In this document: piece by piece, positions 8,137-16,975 of the stretch
How positions within the stretch are numbered: the stretch's first letter is position 1
Layout of the letters: every line of letters begins with the position of its first letter
NCBI RefSeq assembly: GCF_049686335.1
Contig: NZ_JBAVHX010000025.1
Coordinates: 1 to 64,000 of the forward strand
Source: Buttiauxella sp049686335
GTDB lineage: Bacteria; Pseudomonadota; Gammaproteobacteria; Enterobacterales; Enterobacteriaceae
Reading direction: 5' to 3'
DNA length: 64,000 nucleotides
Notes under the pieces: model-generated
The model's database searches: none
What the model was told of the DNA's origin: nothing
The model's input: the letters and a program-made list of their open reading frames with translations, nothing else
Program-made: the position numbers and the translations under genes

Positions 8137-9510
8137 TTAAACCAGACGTTGTTTCGCGTCAGCAATCGCCTGTGCAACCTGCTGCGGAGAGACACCGCCT
8201 TTTGCTGCACGTTTATCCAGGCAAGATTGCAGTGATAAAATCGGATACACATCATCACCGATAGTCGCACTGAATTTTTGTAAATCGGCGAGCGGCAACG
8301 CTTCCAGCGCTTTGCCCTGGCGAATCGCTTCCACGACAGCTTCACCGACAATGTGGTGCGCTTCGCGGAACGGAACACCTTTCGCGACAAGGTAATCCGC
8401 CAGCTCCGTGGCATTGGCATAGCCCTGCTCGGCAGCTTCTTTACAACGCGGACGTTTCACCTGAATACCATCCAGCACCAACACGGACATATGCAGGCAA
8501 TCGAGCCAGGTGTCGAGCGCGTCGAACAAGCCCTCTTTGTCTTCCTGCATGTCTTTGTTATACGCCAGCGGTAGCCCTTTGAGGGTCATCATCATGCCTG
8601 TCAGCGCACCCTGAACACGGCCACATTTGCCACGGATAAGCTCCAGCGCATCCGGGTTTTTCTTCTGCGGCATCAATGACGAGCCAGAAGTCACGCGGTC
8701 AGACAGCTCAACAAATCCTGCTTCGCCGGTGTTGAAGAAAATCAGATCTTCAGCGAAACGCGACAAGTGAACCATGCCGATAGAGGCATCAGAAAGCAGT
8801 TCCAGCACGTGATCACGGTCAGACACGCTATCCAGGCTGTTACGGGTTGCTGAAGCGAAACCTAACCAACCGGCCAGTTGCTCACGATCGATTTCATACG
8901 CGGTACCCGCCAGTGCGCCGCTACCCAGAGGGCTAACGTCCAGACGCTCAAGCGTGCTCTGCAAACGACTTTCGTCACGCGCCAGCATTTCTACGTACGC
9001 CAGACACCAGTGGGCAAACGTCACAGGCTGCGCACGTTGTAAGTGCGTATAGCCCGGCATCACCGCATCCTGATTGTTTTCTGCCGTTTCAATCAGCGCC
9101 TGTTGCAGTTGGCGAGTCGCCCCCAGCAATTCACTGATTTGCATTTTGCACCACAGTTTAAGATCAGTGGCGACCTGGTCATTACGGCTACGGCCAGTGT
9201 GGAGTTTCTTACCCAGCGCACCGACTTTATCGATGAGCTTGCCTTCCACCCAGCTGTGAATATCTTCCGCATCGCTTTCAAGAATCGCCTGCGGATTTGC
9301 CTGCACTTCTTCCAGCAGGAAGTTCAGTGCCTGCTCAAGCTCCAGTTGCTCTGCAACTGTCAGAACACCAACCGTGACCAGCGCTTTGGACCAGGCGACA
9401 GAACCGACAATGTCTTGTTCAGCCAGTCGATAATCAAAGCGCAATGAATCATTGAACGATTTGAAACGCTGATCTGCTGCCTGAGTAAAACGTCCACCCC
9501 AAAGTGCCAT
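8137..9510 (-). CDS. argH: Argininosuccinate lyase ArgH
   Basis: Last step of arginine synthesis: splits argininosuccinate into arginine and fumarate. It has 457 residues, as in E. coli. The fumarase/aspartase signature GSSLMPQKKNPD lies near residue 280 and includes the catalytic serine loop; TGRSRNDQVATD and GYTHLQRAQPVTFAHW are also present. It is the last gene of the operon. A 126-base gap containing a palindromic repeat separates it from argG. Confidence 0.97.
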   Translation of the reverse strand: MALWGGRFTQAADQRFKSFNDSLRFDYRLAEQDIVGSVAWSKALVTVGVLTVAEQLELEQALNFLLEEVQANPQAILESDAEDIHSWVEGKLIDKVGALGKKLHTGRSRNDQVATDLKLWCKMQISELLGATRQLQQALIETAENNQDAVMPGYTHLQRAQPVTFAHWCLAYVEMLARDESRLQSTLERLDVSPLGSGALAGTAYEIDREQLAGWLGFASATRNSLDSVSDRDHVLELLSDASIGMVHLSRFAEDLIFFNTGEAGFVELSDRVTSGSSLMPQKKNPDALELIRGKCGRVQGALTGMMMTLKGLPLAYNKDMQEDKEGLFDALDTWLDCLHMSVLVLDGIQVKRPRCKEAAEQGYANATELADYLVAKGVPFREAHHIVGEAVVEAIRQGKALEALPLADLQKFSATIGDDVYPILSLQSCLDKRAAKGGVSPQQVAQAIADAKQRLV

Positions 9511-9537
9511 TTTGATGCTCCATTAAATTATCATCTT

Positions 9538-9624
9538 GTCCCCTCACCCCGGTCCTCTCACCCAGGGAGAGGGTGAAAACCGGACAATCCCCTCTCCTGT
9601 GGGAGAGAGTTAGGGTGAGGGTAA
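9538..9624. repeat. CCCTCACCC/GGGAGAGGG palindromic repeat, copy 1
   Basis: The argG-argH gap holds CCCCTCACCCCGG, then CCCAGGGAGAGGGTG, then CCCCTCTCC and GGAGAGAGTTAGGGTGAGGG. It can fold into stem-loops on either strand. The same family recurs at 20481-20566 and in short form at 36640-36676. It is an intergenic REP-like element; its family name is not certain. Confidence 0.75.
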
Positions 9625-9636
9625 TTATTTAAACCA

Positions 9637-10854
9637 TTACTTCTTCAATTCGTTCAATGCACGAATACGTGATGACAACGAGAACAGACGGATAAAGCCG
9701 CCCGCGTGGCTGTGGTCATAAACTTCGTCTTCACCGAAAGTAGCAAATTCTTCGCTATACAGGCTGTTCGGAGATTTTTTCTGCGTCGCCGTGACCTGAC
9801 CTTTATAGAGCTCCAGCACCACTTCGCCGTTCACTTCAGAAGCCAGTGATTCTGCGGAAGCCTGCAGAGATTTACGCAGCGGTGCGAACCAACGACCATC
9901 GTAAACCACGTAAGACATTTCCTGACCCAGTTGCTCACGCCATTTGAAGCTATCGCGGTCTAAAACTAACTGCTCAACACCACGCAATGCAGCCATCATG
10001 ATGGTGCCTCCTGGGGTTTCATAGCAGCCGCGAGATTTAATCCCAACCAGACGGTTTTCTACGATATCAATACGACCGATACCGTGTTTAGAACCAATTT
10101 TGTTCAGCGTTTCGAGGCACTGGAACGGGCTCATGGTTTCGCCGTTAACCGCAACAACTTTGCCTTGTTTAACGGTTACAGTGACTTGCTCTGCCTGGTC
10201 TGGCGCTTCTTTAGGATCGACAGTCCACACCCAGCAATCTTTGTTTGGTGCATTCCATGGGCTTTCCAGCACGCCACCTTCGGTTGAGATATGCCATGCG
10301 TTTTCGTCACGGCTGTAGATTTTCTCAAGTGAAGCGGTGGTCGGGATATCACGCTCTTTCAGGTAATCCAGCAGCGCTTCGCGGGAACGCAGGTTCCACT
10401 CACGCCATGGCGCAACCACTTTCAGATGGGGAGCCAGTGCCGCCCAGGCGGATTCGAAGCGTACCTGGTCGTTACCTTTACCGGTCGCACCGTGGCACAG
10501 CGCATCTGCACCGACTTTATTCGCAACATCAACCAGTGCTTTAGCAATCAACGGACGCGCCATAGACGTACCCAGCAGGTAGGTGCCTTCGTACAGTGCA
10601 CCAGTCTGCAAGACTGGATAAACGTAATCGCTGATAAATTCTTCACGTGCATCGACGACGTAGCACTCAGTTGCGCCCGAGCGCAGTGCTTTTTGCTCAA
10701 CGCCTTTCAGGTCTTCGCGATCCTGACCGATATCCACCACACAGGCGACCACTTCACAGCCGCCGTAGTTTTCTTTCAACCATGGAATGATGGCTGAAGT
10801 ATCAAGGCCGCCGGAGTATGCGAGAACGATTTTTTTGATGCCGTGATTTTGCAT
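9637..10854 (-). CDS. argG: Argininosuccinate synthase ArgG
   Basis: ATP-dependent ligase joining citrulline and aspartate to argininosuccinate. The PP-loop AYSGGLDTS is at residues 12-20. The ATG at 10854 is preceded by GAAGGA at the proper distance; the longer frame from an upstream TTG overlaps that site, so the ATG was chosen, giving 405 residues. That is the shorter bacterial form, not the roughly 447-residue form of E. coli ArgG, which is encoded far from argCBH. Here it lies between argB and argH, making argCBGH. Confidence 0.96.
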   Translation of the reverse strand: MQNHGIKKIVLAYSGGLDTSAIIPWLKENYGGCEVVACVVDIGQDREDLKGVEQKALRSGATECYVVDAREEFISDYVYPVLQTGALYEGTYLLGTSMARPLIAKALVDVANKVGADALCHGATGKGNDQVRFESAWAALAPHLKVVAPWREWNLRSREALLDYLKERDIPTTASLEKIYSRDENAWHISTEGGVLESPWNAPNKDCWVWTVDPKEAPDQAEQVTVTVKQGKVVAVNGETMSPFQCLETLNKIGSKHGIGRIDIVENRLVGIKSRGCYETPGGTIMMAALRGVEQLVLDRDSFKWREQLGQEMSYVVYDGRWFAPLRKSLQASAESLASEVNGEVVLELYKGQVTATQKKSPNSLYSEEFATFGEDEVYDHSHAGGFIRLFSLSSRIRALNELKK

Positions 10855-10884
10855 TGTCTTATCCTTCAAAAACTTATTTTAAAA

Positions 10885-11658
10885 TTAAGCTAAGATCCGG
10901 GTGCCAATAGCCACACCGTTAAATAAAGAGGGTAACTGCTCCGCGTGACGCCAGGATGCGATATCCACCGGGCGACCCAGCGTGCGAGCTGCATCCAGCG
11001 CCGCGTTAACCTTAACAATCATGCCGTCGGTAATAATGCCCTGAGCGATTAACTGCTCAGCTTTTGCCGCCGTCATTTCTGCAATACGCTGCCCTTTGCC
11101 ATCCAGAATGCCGCTGACATCTGACAGCAGAATCAGATCTGCGCCCAATGTGGCAGCCAGCGCCGTAGCAGCCTGATCGGCGTTGACGTTCATCAGTTCG
11201 CCTTCAGCTGTCACGCCAATGGAGCTAACAATCGGCAGAAAACCAGAGTCCAATAGCGTGTTAATCAGCTTAGCTGAACCGGGTTTCGCCAGGCCCACAT
11301 GGCCCAACTCTTCGTCAAGTTTGGTCACCGTTACGCTGTCGCCATCGCCGAGGCAAAGACCGACTCCATTGATGTCATGTTTTTTTGCCCACGCCAACAA
11401 CGTTTTGTTCGCTGTGCCCGCCAGCGCACCGGTAATAATGTCAATCTGGTCAGCAGGCGTCACACGCAGGCCGTTTTTCTTGGTCACCGGTAAGGAGAGC
11501 TTTTTCATCAGCTCATCGACCACGCAGCCGCCACCGTGAACAATCACCAGCGGGCGTTGATGCGACTGACGATAGTTCACCAGCGCAGTAAACAGACGCT
11601 CCAGCGCTTCTTCGCTATCCAGCAATACGCCGCCTAATTTGATAATTAATGGATTCAT
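10885..11658 (-). CDS. argB: Acetylglutamate kinase ArgB
   Basis: Second step of arginine synthesis: phosphorylates N-acetylglutamate. The 257-residue protein starts MNPLIIKLGGVLLDSEEALE and carries the ATP/substrate glycine loop VIVHGGG near residue 43 and the C-terminal SDVSGILDGKG and GITDGM-type motifs (IITDGMIVKVNAALDA). A GGGTGA ribosome site precedes the ATG. It lies 30 bases upstream of argG and 19 bases after argC. Confidence 0.97.
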   Translation of the reverse strand: MNPLIIKLGGVLLDSEEALERLFTALVNYRQSHQRPLVIVHGGGCVVDELMKKLSLPVTKKNGLRVTPADQIDIITGALAGTANKTLLAWAKKHDINGVGLCLGDGDSVTVTKLDEELGHVGLAKPGSAKLINTLLDSGFLPIVSSIGVTAEGELMNVNADQAATALAATLGADLILLSDVSGILDGKGQRIAEMTAAKAEQLIAQGIITDGMIVKVNAALDAARTLGRPVDIASWRHAEQLPSLFNGVAIGTRILA

Positions 11659-11677
11659 CGTGTCACCCAACTACCGG

Positions 11678-12682
11678 TTAAATAAGAGACTGCGTTTCGG
11701 CAAAGCCAAAACGAATATTCAGGCACTGTACCGCCTGAGCCGATGCGCCTTTCAGCAAGTTGTCTTCGGCTGCGACGACAATCAAGTGCTCGCCCTGCAC
11801 GGCAAAACCGATATCGCAGAACGGCAGGCCAACCACGTTTTTCAGTGCTGGCACGCCTTTGTCATACAGACGCACTAAAGGTTTATCTTGATATGCCTGA
11901 TTAAACACCTCGGCGACTTGCTGCTGGGTTACCCCGGCTTTCAGACGGCAGGTAATGGTCGCCAGGATCCCACGTGGGAAATTGCCCAGGTGTGGCGTGA
12001 AAATCACAGGCGTTCCGAGATGCGTGACAATTTCTGGATGATGGCGGTGATTAAAGATGCCATACGGTTGCAGGCTCACTTCGCAAAAGCTGTTGGAAAT
12101 CGCAGCTTTACGCCCTGCTCCGCTGACACCGCTGGTCGCGTTGATTACAGGCCACTGGTTCAAATCCAGCAGTCCGGCATCAATCAGAGGTTTTAACGCC
12201 AGTTGTGAGGCTGTTGGGTAGCAGCCCGGCACCGAGATCAAACTGGTTTCTTTCAGTTTGTCACTCTGCCATTCCGCCAGGCCATAAACAGCCTGCTCCA
12301 GCAATTCAGGATGCTGATGTGTAAAGCCGTAGAAAAGTTGATAAAACTTAGCATCGTTGACGCGGAAGGCGCCAGAAAGGTCGATAACGACACAGCCTTT
12401 CTCCAGAAACTGCGGTGCCAGGTCATGGCTGACTTCATGGGCTGTAGCGAGGAACACCACGTCTACGCCATCAGTAAATTCGCTGATATCCGACATTGGC
12501 TGTAACGGCATGTCAACGATACCTTTTAATTGCGGATGCAAATCAGATATCAATTTTCCTGCGTCATTACTTTGCGCTGAAACCGTCAAAGCGGTTATGT
12601 TCATATGAGGATGGCGATTCAAATAGTTCACAAGCTCTGCGCCTGCATAACCGCTGGCACCAACAATCAGCGTATTCAACAT
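11678..12682 (-). CDS. argC: N-acetyl-gamma-glutamyl-phosphate reductase ArgC
   Basis: Third step of arginine synthesis, NADPH-dependent. At 334 residues it equals E. coli ArgC. The Rossmann glycine motif GASGYAGAEL begins at residue 8, and the catalytic Cys is in SVPGCYPTA near residue 154. The start MLNTLIVGASGYAG was preferred over an upstream in-frame start that adds 21 unrelated residues. It is the promoter-proximal gene of the operon, divergent from argE across the ARG boxes. Confidence 0.97.
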   Translation of the reverse strand: MLNTLIVGASGYAGAELVNYLNRHPHMNITALTVSAQSNDAGKLISDLHPQLKGIVDMPLQPMSDISEFTDGVDVVFLATAHEVSHDLAPQFLEKGCVVIDLSGAFRVNDAKFYQLFYGFTHQHPELLEQAVYGLAEWQSDKLKETSLISVPGCYPTASQLALKPLIDAGLLDLNQWPVINATSGVSGAGRKAAISNSFCEVSLQPYGIFNHRHHPEIVTHLGTPVIFTPHLGNFPRGILATITCRLKAGVTQQQVAEVFNQAYQDKPLVRLYDKGVPALKNVVGLPFCDIGFAVQGEHLIVVAAEDNLLKGASAQAVQCLNIRFGFAETQSLI

Positions 12683-12801
12683 CTCGGCTGTACACCTTCT
12701 TAGGTTGTGTCTGCTAAAGGTGTCAGCTGGTAAGCCATCACCCAACGTACATTTACGTGGTTAAATCCACCGGAACCTGGGGTTCCCTTACGGCAGAGAA
12801 T

Positions 12802-12840
12802 ATTGTATTTTTATTCAATATAACTGCATGATTATGTATA
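12802..12840. promoter_or_regulatory. Paired ARG boxes between argC and argE
   Basis: Two 18-base imperfect palindromes, 12802-12819 (core TGTATTTTTATTCA) and 12823-12840 (core TGCATGATTATGTA), are separated by three bases. This is the standard arrangement for binding of the ArgR hexamer with arginine, here controlling both argCBGH and argE. Confidence 0.85.
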
Positions 12841-12866
12841 CCAACCCGAGCTAAGGCCTGTCAACA

Positions 12867-14018
12867 GTGAAGATGAAATTACCTCCTTTTATCGAGATTT
12901 ACCGCGCGTTGATCGCGACTCCTTCTATCAGCGCCACCGACAGCGCGTTGGATCAGAGCAATGAGTCTTTAATCAATTTGCTGGCGGGATGGTTCCGCGA
13001 TCTTGGATTTAATGTCGAAATCCAATCGGTACCGGGTACGCGCAATAAATTCAATATGCTGGCGAGCACGGGTAGCGGCGCTGGTGGGCTGCTGTTGGCG
13101 GGACATACGGATACCGTACCGTTCGATGATGGACGCTGGACCCGCGATCCCTTCACGCTGACCGAGCATGAAAACAAACTGTACGGTCTTGGCACCGCCG
13201 ATATGAAAGGCTTCTTCGCCTTTATTCTGGATGCGCTGCGTGATGTTGATGTCACGACGCTTAAAAAGCCGCTCTACATTCTGGCAACCGCCGATGAAGA
13301 AACGACGATGGCAGGTGCTCGTTATTTCTCTGAAAACACCAGTTTACGTCCGGATTGCGCCATCATTGGTGAGCCAACCTCCTTACAGCCGGTGCGTGCG
13401 CACAAAGGCCACATTTCTAACGCGATCCGCATCCTCGGCCAGTCCGGGCATTCGAGCGACCCGGCGCGTGGCGTGAATGCTATCGAACTGATGCACGACG
13501 CCATCGGCCATATCATGTCGCTGAAGAACACGCTGAAAGAGCGTTATCACCATGACGCGTTCACTGTGCCGTATCCAACGCTGAACCTCGGGCACATTAG
13601 CGGTGGCGATGCTGCTAACCGTATTTGCGCCTGTTGTGAACTGCACATGGATATCCGCCCACTGCCTGGGCTTACGTTAAATGATCTGAATGGTCTGCTG
13701 AATGAAGCATTAGAGCCAGTGAGCCAGAAATGGCCTGGGCGTGTGACGATTTCTGAACTCCACCCACCGATTCCCGGCTACGAATGCGCCAAAGACCACC
13801 AGCTGGTGCAAGTCGTTGAGAAATTACTGGGTGCACAAACTGAGGTCGTGAACTACTGCACCGAAGCGCCATTTATTCAGACGATTTGCCCGACGTTGGT
13901 TCTGGGGCCGGGCTCGATCAACCAGGCGCACCAGCCGGATGAATACATCGAGACACGCTTTATTGAGCCAACTCGCAAACTGATAACCCAGGTGGTACAT
14001 CATTTTTGTTGGCATTAA
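12867..14018 (+). CDS. argE: Acetylornithine deacetylase ArgE
   Basis: Zinc-dependent M20-family hydrolase releasing ornithine from N-acetylornithine. The 383 residues match E. coli ArgE in length. Metal-ligand motifs are visible in AGHTDTVPFDDGRW and ATADEETTMAGAR, with a further ligand region in DCAIIGEPTSLQP. The start is a GTG giving MKMKLPPFIEIYRALIATP; an in-frame ATG two codons in is possible. Divergent from argC, sharing its ARG boxes. Confidence 0.96.
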   Translation: MKMKLPPFIEIYRALIATPSISATDSALDQSNESLINLLAGWFRDLGFNVEIQSVPGTRNKFNMLASTGSGAGGLLLAGHTDTVPFDDGRWTRDPFTLTEHENKLYGLGTADMKGFFAFILDALRDVDVTTLKKPLYILATADEETTMAGARYFSENTSLRPDCAIIGEPTSLQPVRAHKGHISNAIRILGQSGHSSDPARGVNAIELMHDAIGHIMSLKNTLKERYHHDAFTVPYPTLNLGHISGGDAANRICACCELHMDIRPLPGLTLNDLNGLLNEALEPVSQKWPGRVTISELHPPIPGYECAKDHQLVQVVEKLLGAQTEVVNYCTEAPFIQTICPTLVLGPGSINQAHQPDEYIETRFIEPTRKLITQVVHHFCWH

Positions 14019-14032
14019 AAAATAGCGTTTAT

Positions 14033-14053
14033 GGGGGTTTTGCCCCCTTTTTA
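14033..14053 (+). terminator. argE terminator
   Basis: GGGGG-TTTTTG-CCCCC followed by six T, 15 bases after the argE stop. Confidence 0.75.
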
Positions 14054-14256
14054 AACGACTTTTTAGTGGATCCTCATAAGAATTGCTTATCTACGAAGTT
14101 AGTAATTAAATTTCATGAATTAGCGCAATTTACTCGTTTGCTGAAACGATTTCGTAGCAATTGACGAAACAAAACTTACGTGGCTTTATAAAGACGGTGT
14201 TGAACCTTCACGGGTGAAATTAAGTTACATAAAAAGATGGGGTGTGTGGGACTACA

Positions 14257-16908
14257 ATGAACGAACAATATTCCGCGTTGCGAAGTAATGTCAGTATGCT
14301 CGGCAAGTTGCTCGGCGATACCATCAAAGATGCGTTAGGCGAAAACATCCTTGACCGGGTAGAAACAATCCGTAAGTTGTCGAAGTCTTCACGGGCGGGC
14401 AATGAAGCCAACCGTCAGGAGTTGCTCACCACGTTACAGAACCTATCTAACGACGAACTACTCCCCGTAGCGCGTGCGTTCAGTCAGTTCCTGAATCTGG
14501 CCAACACCGCAGAGCAATATCACAGCATTTCCGCTAATGGCGAAGCCGCCAGCAATCCAGAAGTTATCGCTAAAACACTCCAAAAATTAAAAAATCAGCC
14601 GGATATTAGCGAAGCTGCCATTCGTGATGCTGTTGAGTCTCTGTCACTTGAATTAGTCCTGACCGCACACCCAACCGAAATTACCCGTCGCACCCTGATT
14701 CACAAGCTGGTTGAAGTAAATAGCTGCCTGAAGCAACTCGACCACAGCGACATCGCGGACTACGAACGCAACCAGATCATGCGCCGTCTACGCCAACTGG
14801 TGGCGCAAGCCTGGCATACCGATGAAATCCGTAAACATCGCCCTTCTCCAGTCGATGAAGCGAAATGGGGTTTTGCGGTAGTAGAAAACAGCCTGTGGGA
14901 AGGTGTCCCTAACTACCTGCGCGAGCTGAATGAACAACTCGAAGACAATCTGAATTACAAACTGCCGGTCGATTTTGTACCGGTACGTTTCACCTCCTGG
15001 ATGGGCGGTGACCGCGATGGCAACCCAAATGTGACTGCCGACATCACTCGCCACGTGCTGTTACTCAGCCGCTGGAAAGCTACAGATCTGTTCCTGCGTG
15101 ATATTCAGGTGCTGATTTCCGAGCTTTCAATGGTGGAATGTACTCCGGAACTGAGTGAACTGGCGGGTCCTGACGCCTCACAAGAACCGTACCGTTGCAT
15201 TATGAAAGGCATTCGTCAGCAATTACTGGCGACTCAAGCGTGGTTAGAAGCCCGCCTGAAAGGCCAGCGCCTGCCAAAACCTGAAGGTTTACTGACGCAA
15301 AACGAACAGCTTTGGGAACCGCTTTACGCGTGTTACCAGTCGCTGCAAGCGTGTGGCATGGGCATCATCGCCAACGGCCAGTTGCTTGATACCCTGCGCC
15401 GCGTGAAGTGTTTCGGCGTGCCGTTGGTGCGTATTGATGTCCGCCAGGAAAGTACTCGTCATACCGAAGCGCTGGGCGAAATGACTCGCTATCTGGGCAT
15501 TGGTGATTACGAAAGCTGGTCAGAAGCAGACAAACAAGCCTTCTTGATCCGCGAACTGAATTCTAAACGCCCTCTTCTTCCACGCCAGTGGGAGCCAAGC
15601 GATGACACCCGTGAAGTGCTGGAAACCTGTAAAGTGGTTGCCGAAGCACCGCGTGGTTCTATCGCGGCGTATGTTATTTCCATGGCTAAAACACCATCTG
15701 ACGTGTTGGCCGTGCACTTGCTGTTGAAAGAAGCGGGTTGTACCTTCGCGCTGCCTGTTGCTCCGCTGTTTGAAACGCTCGACGACCTGAACAACGCCGA
15801 TGACGTCATGACCCAGTTGTTGAATATCGACTGGTATCGCGGCTTTATTCAGGGCAAGCAGATGGTCATGATTGGCTATTCTGACTCCGCGAAAGATGCA
15901 GGCGTAATGGCTGCATCCTGGGCACAATACCAGGCACAAGACGCACTGATCAAAACCTGCGAGAAAGCCGGCATTACCCTGACGCTGTTCCACGGACGCG
16001 GCGGCTCTATCGGCCGTGGCGGTGCGCCAGCACATGCTGCTCTACTTTCTCAACCGCCAGGAAGCCTGAAAGGTGGCCTGCGCGTAACCGAGCAAGGCGA
16101 GATGATTCGCTTCAAATATGGTCTGCCGGAAATCACTATCAGCAGCCTGTCGCTCTATACCAGCGCGATTCTGGAAGCTAACCTCTTGCCTCCACCAGAG
16201 CCGAAAAAAGAGTGGAAACTTATCATGGAGGATCTGTCTGTGACCTCGTGTGATATGTACCGTGGCTACATCCGTGAAAACGAAGACTTCGTGCCGTACT
16301 TCCGTTCAGCCACACCTGAGCTGGAATTGGGCAAACTGCCGCTGGGTTCACGCCCGGCTAAGCGTAAACCTAACGGTGGCGTTGAGTCTCTTCGTGCTAT
16401 TCCATGGATCTTCGCGTGGACGCAAAACCGTCTGATGCTTCCAGCCTGGTTGGGTGCCGGTGCCGCACTGCAAAAAGTTGTAGAAGATGGCAAACAAGAC
16501 GTGCTGGAAACCATGTGCCGCGACTGGCCATTCTTCTCCACACGCCTTGGAATGTTGGAAATGGTATTTGCTAAAGCTGACTTGTGGCTGGCGGAATATT
16601 ACGACCAACGTCTGGTGAAGCCAGAATTGTGGAAGCTGGGCACACAGCTTCGCGACCAACTGGAAGCAGACATCAAAGTGGTACTGGACATTGCCAACGA
16701 TTCACATCTGATGGCTGACCTGCCGTGGATTGCCGAGTCCATCCAGCTACGTAACATCTACACCGACCCATTGAACGTGTTGCAGGCTGAATTGCTGCAT
16801 CGTTCGCGTCAGTCGGAAGAGAAAGGTGAAGAGCCAGATGCGCAGGTAGAACAAGCGCTGATGGTGACCATTGCCGGTGTTGCCGCAGGTATGCGTAACA
16901 CGGGTTAA
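14257..16908 (+). CDS. ppc: Phosphoenolpyruvate carboxylase Ppc
   Basis: Replenishes oxaloacetate by adding bicarbonate to phosphoenolpyruvate. The 883-residue protein equals E. coli Ppc in length and begins MNEQYSALRSNVSMLG. Conserved active-site motifs are LTAHPTEITRRTL (catalytic His near 138), GGDRDGNPNVT, IGYSDSAKDAGVMAA and FHGRGGSIGRGG, and the C-terminus AAGMRNTG is invariant in the family. A start five codons upstream has no support. Unlike in E. coli, the next gene is katG. Confidence 0.98.
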   Translation: MNEQYSALRSNVSMLGKLLGDTIKDALGENILDRVETIRKLSKSSRAGNEANRQELLTTLQNLSNDELLPVARAFSQFLNLANTAEQYHSISANGEAASNPEVIAKTLQKLKNQPDISEAAIRDAVESLSLELVLTAHPTEITRRTLIHKLVEVNSCLKQLDHSDIADYERNQIMRRLRQLVAQAWHTDEIRKHRPSPVDEAKWGFAVVENSLWEGVPNYLRELNEQLEDNLNYKLPVDFVPVRFTSWMGGDRDGNPNVTADITRHVLLLSRWKATDLFLRDIQVLISELSMVECTPELSELAGPDASQEPYRCIMKGIRQQLLATQAWLEARLKGQRLPKPEGLLTQNEQLWEPLYACYQSLQACGMGIIANGQLLDTLRRVKCFGVPLVRIDVRQESTRHTEALGEMTRYLGIGDYESWSEADKQAFLIRELNSKRPLLPRQWEPSDDTREVLETCKVVAEAPRGSIAAYVISMAKTPSDVLAVHLLLKEAGCTFALPVAPLFETLDDLNNADDVMTQLLNIDWYRGFIQGKQMVMIGYSDSAKDAGVMAASWAQYQAQDALIKTCEKAGITLTLFHGRGGSIGRGGAPAHAALLSQPPGSLKGGLRVTEQGEMIRFKYGLPEITISSLSLYTSAILEANLLPPPEPKKEWKLIMEDLSVTSCDMYRGYIRENEDFVPYFRSATPELELGKLPLGSRPAKRKPNGGVESLRAIPWIFAWTQNRLMLPAWLGAGAALQKVVEDGKQDVLETMCRDWPFFSTRLGMLEMVFAKADLWLAEYYDQRLVKPELWKLGTQLRDQLEADIKVVLDIANDSHLMADLPWIAESIQLRNIYTDPLNVLQAELLHRSRQSEEKGEEPDAQVEQALMVTIAGVAAGMRNTG

Positions 16909-16927
16909 TCGGTAGTAAGCGTTTATT

Positions 16928-16954
16928 AAAAACCCCGCTTGCGCGGGGTTTTTT
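16928..16954 (+). terminator. ppc terminator
   Basis: AACCCCGC-TTG-CGCGGGGTT followed by a T run, 20 bases after the ppc stop and upstream of the convergent katG end. Confidence 0.85.
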
Positions 16955-16975
16955 GTTTTTATGGCAGAGATAAAT

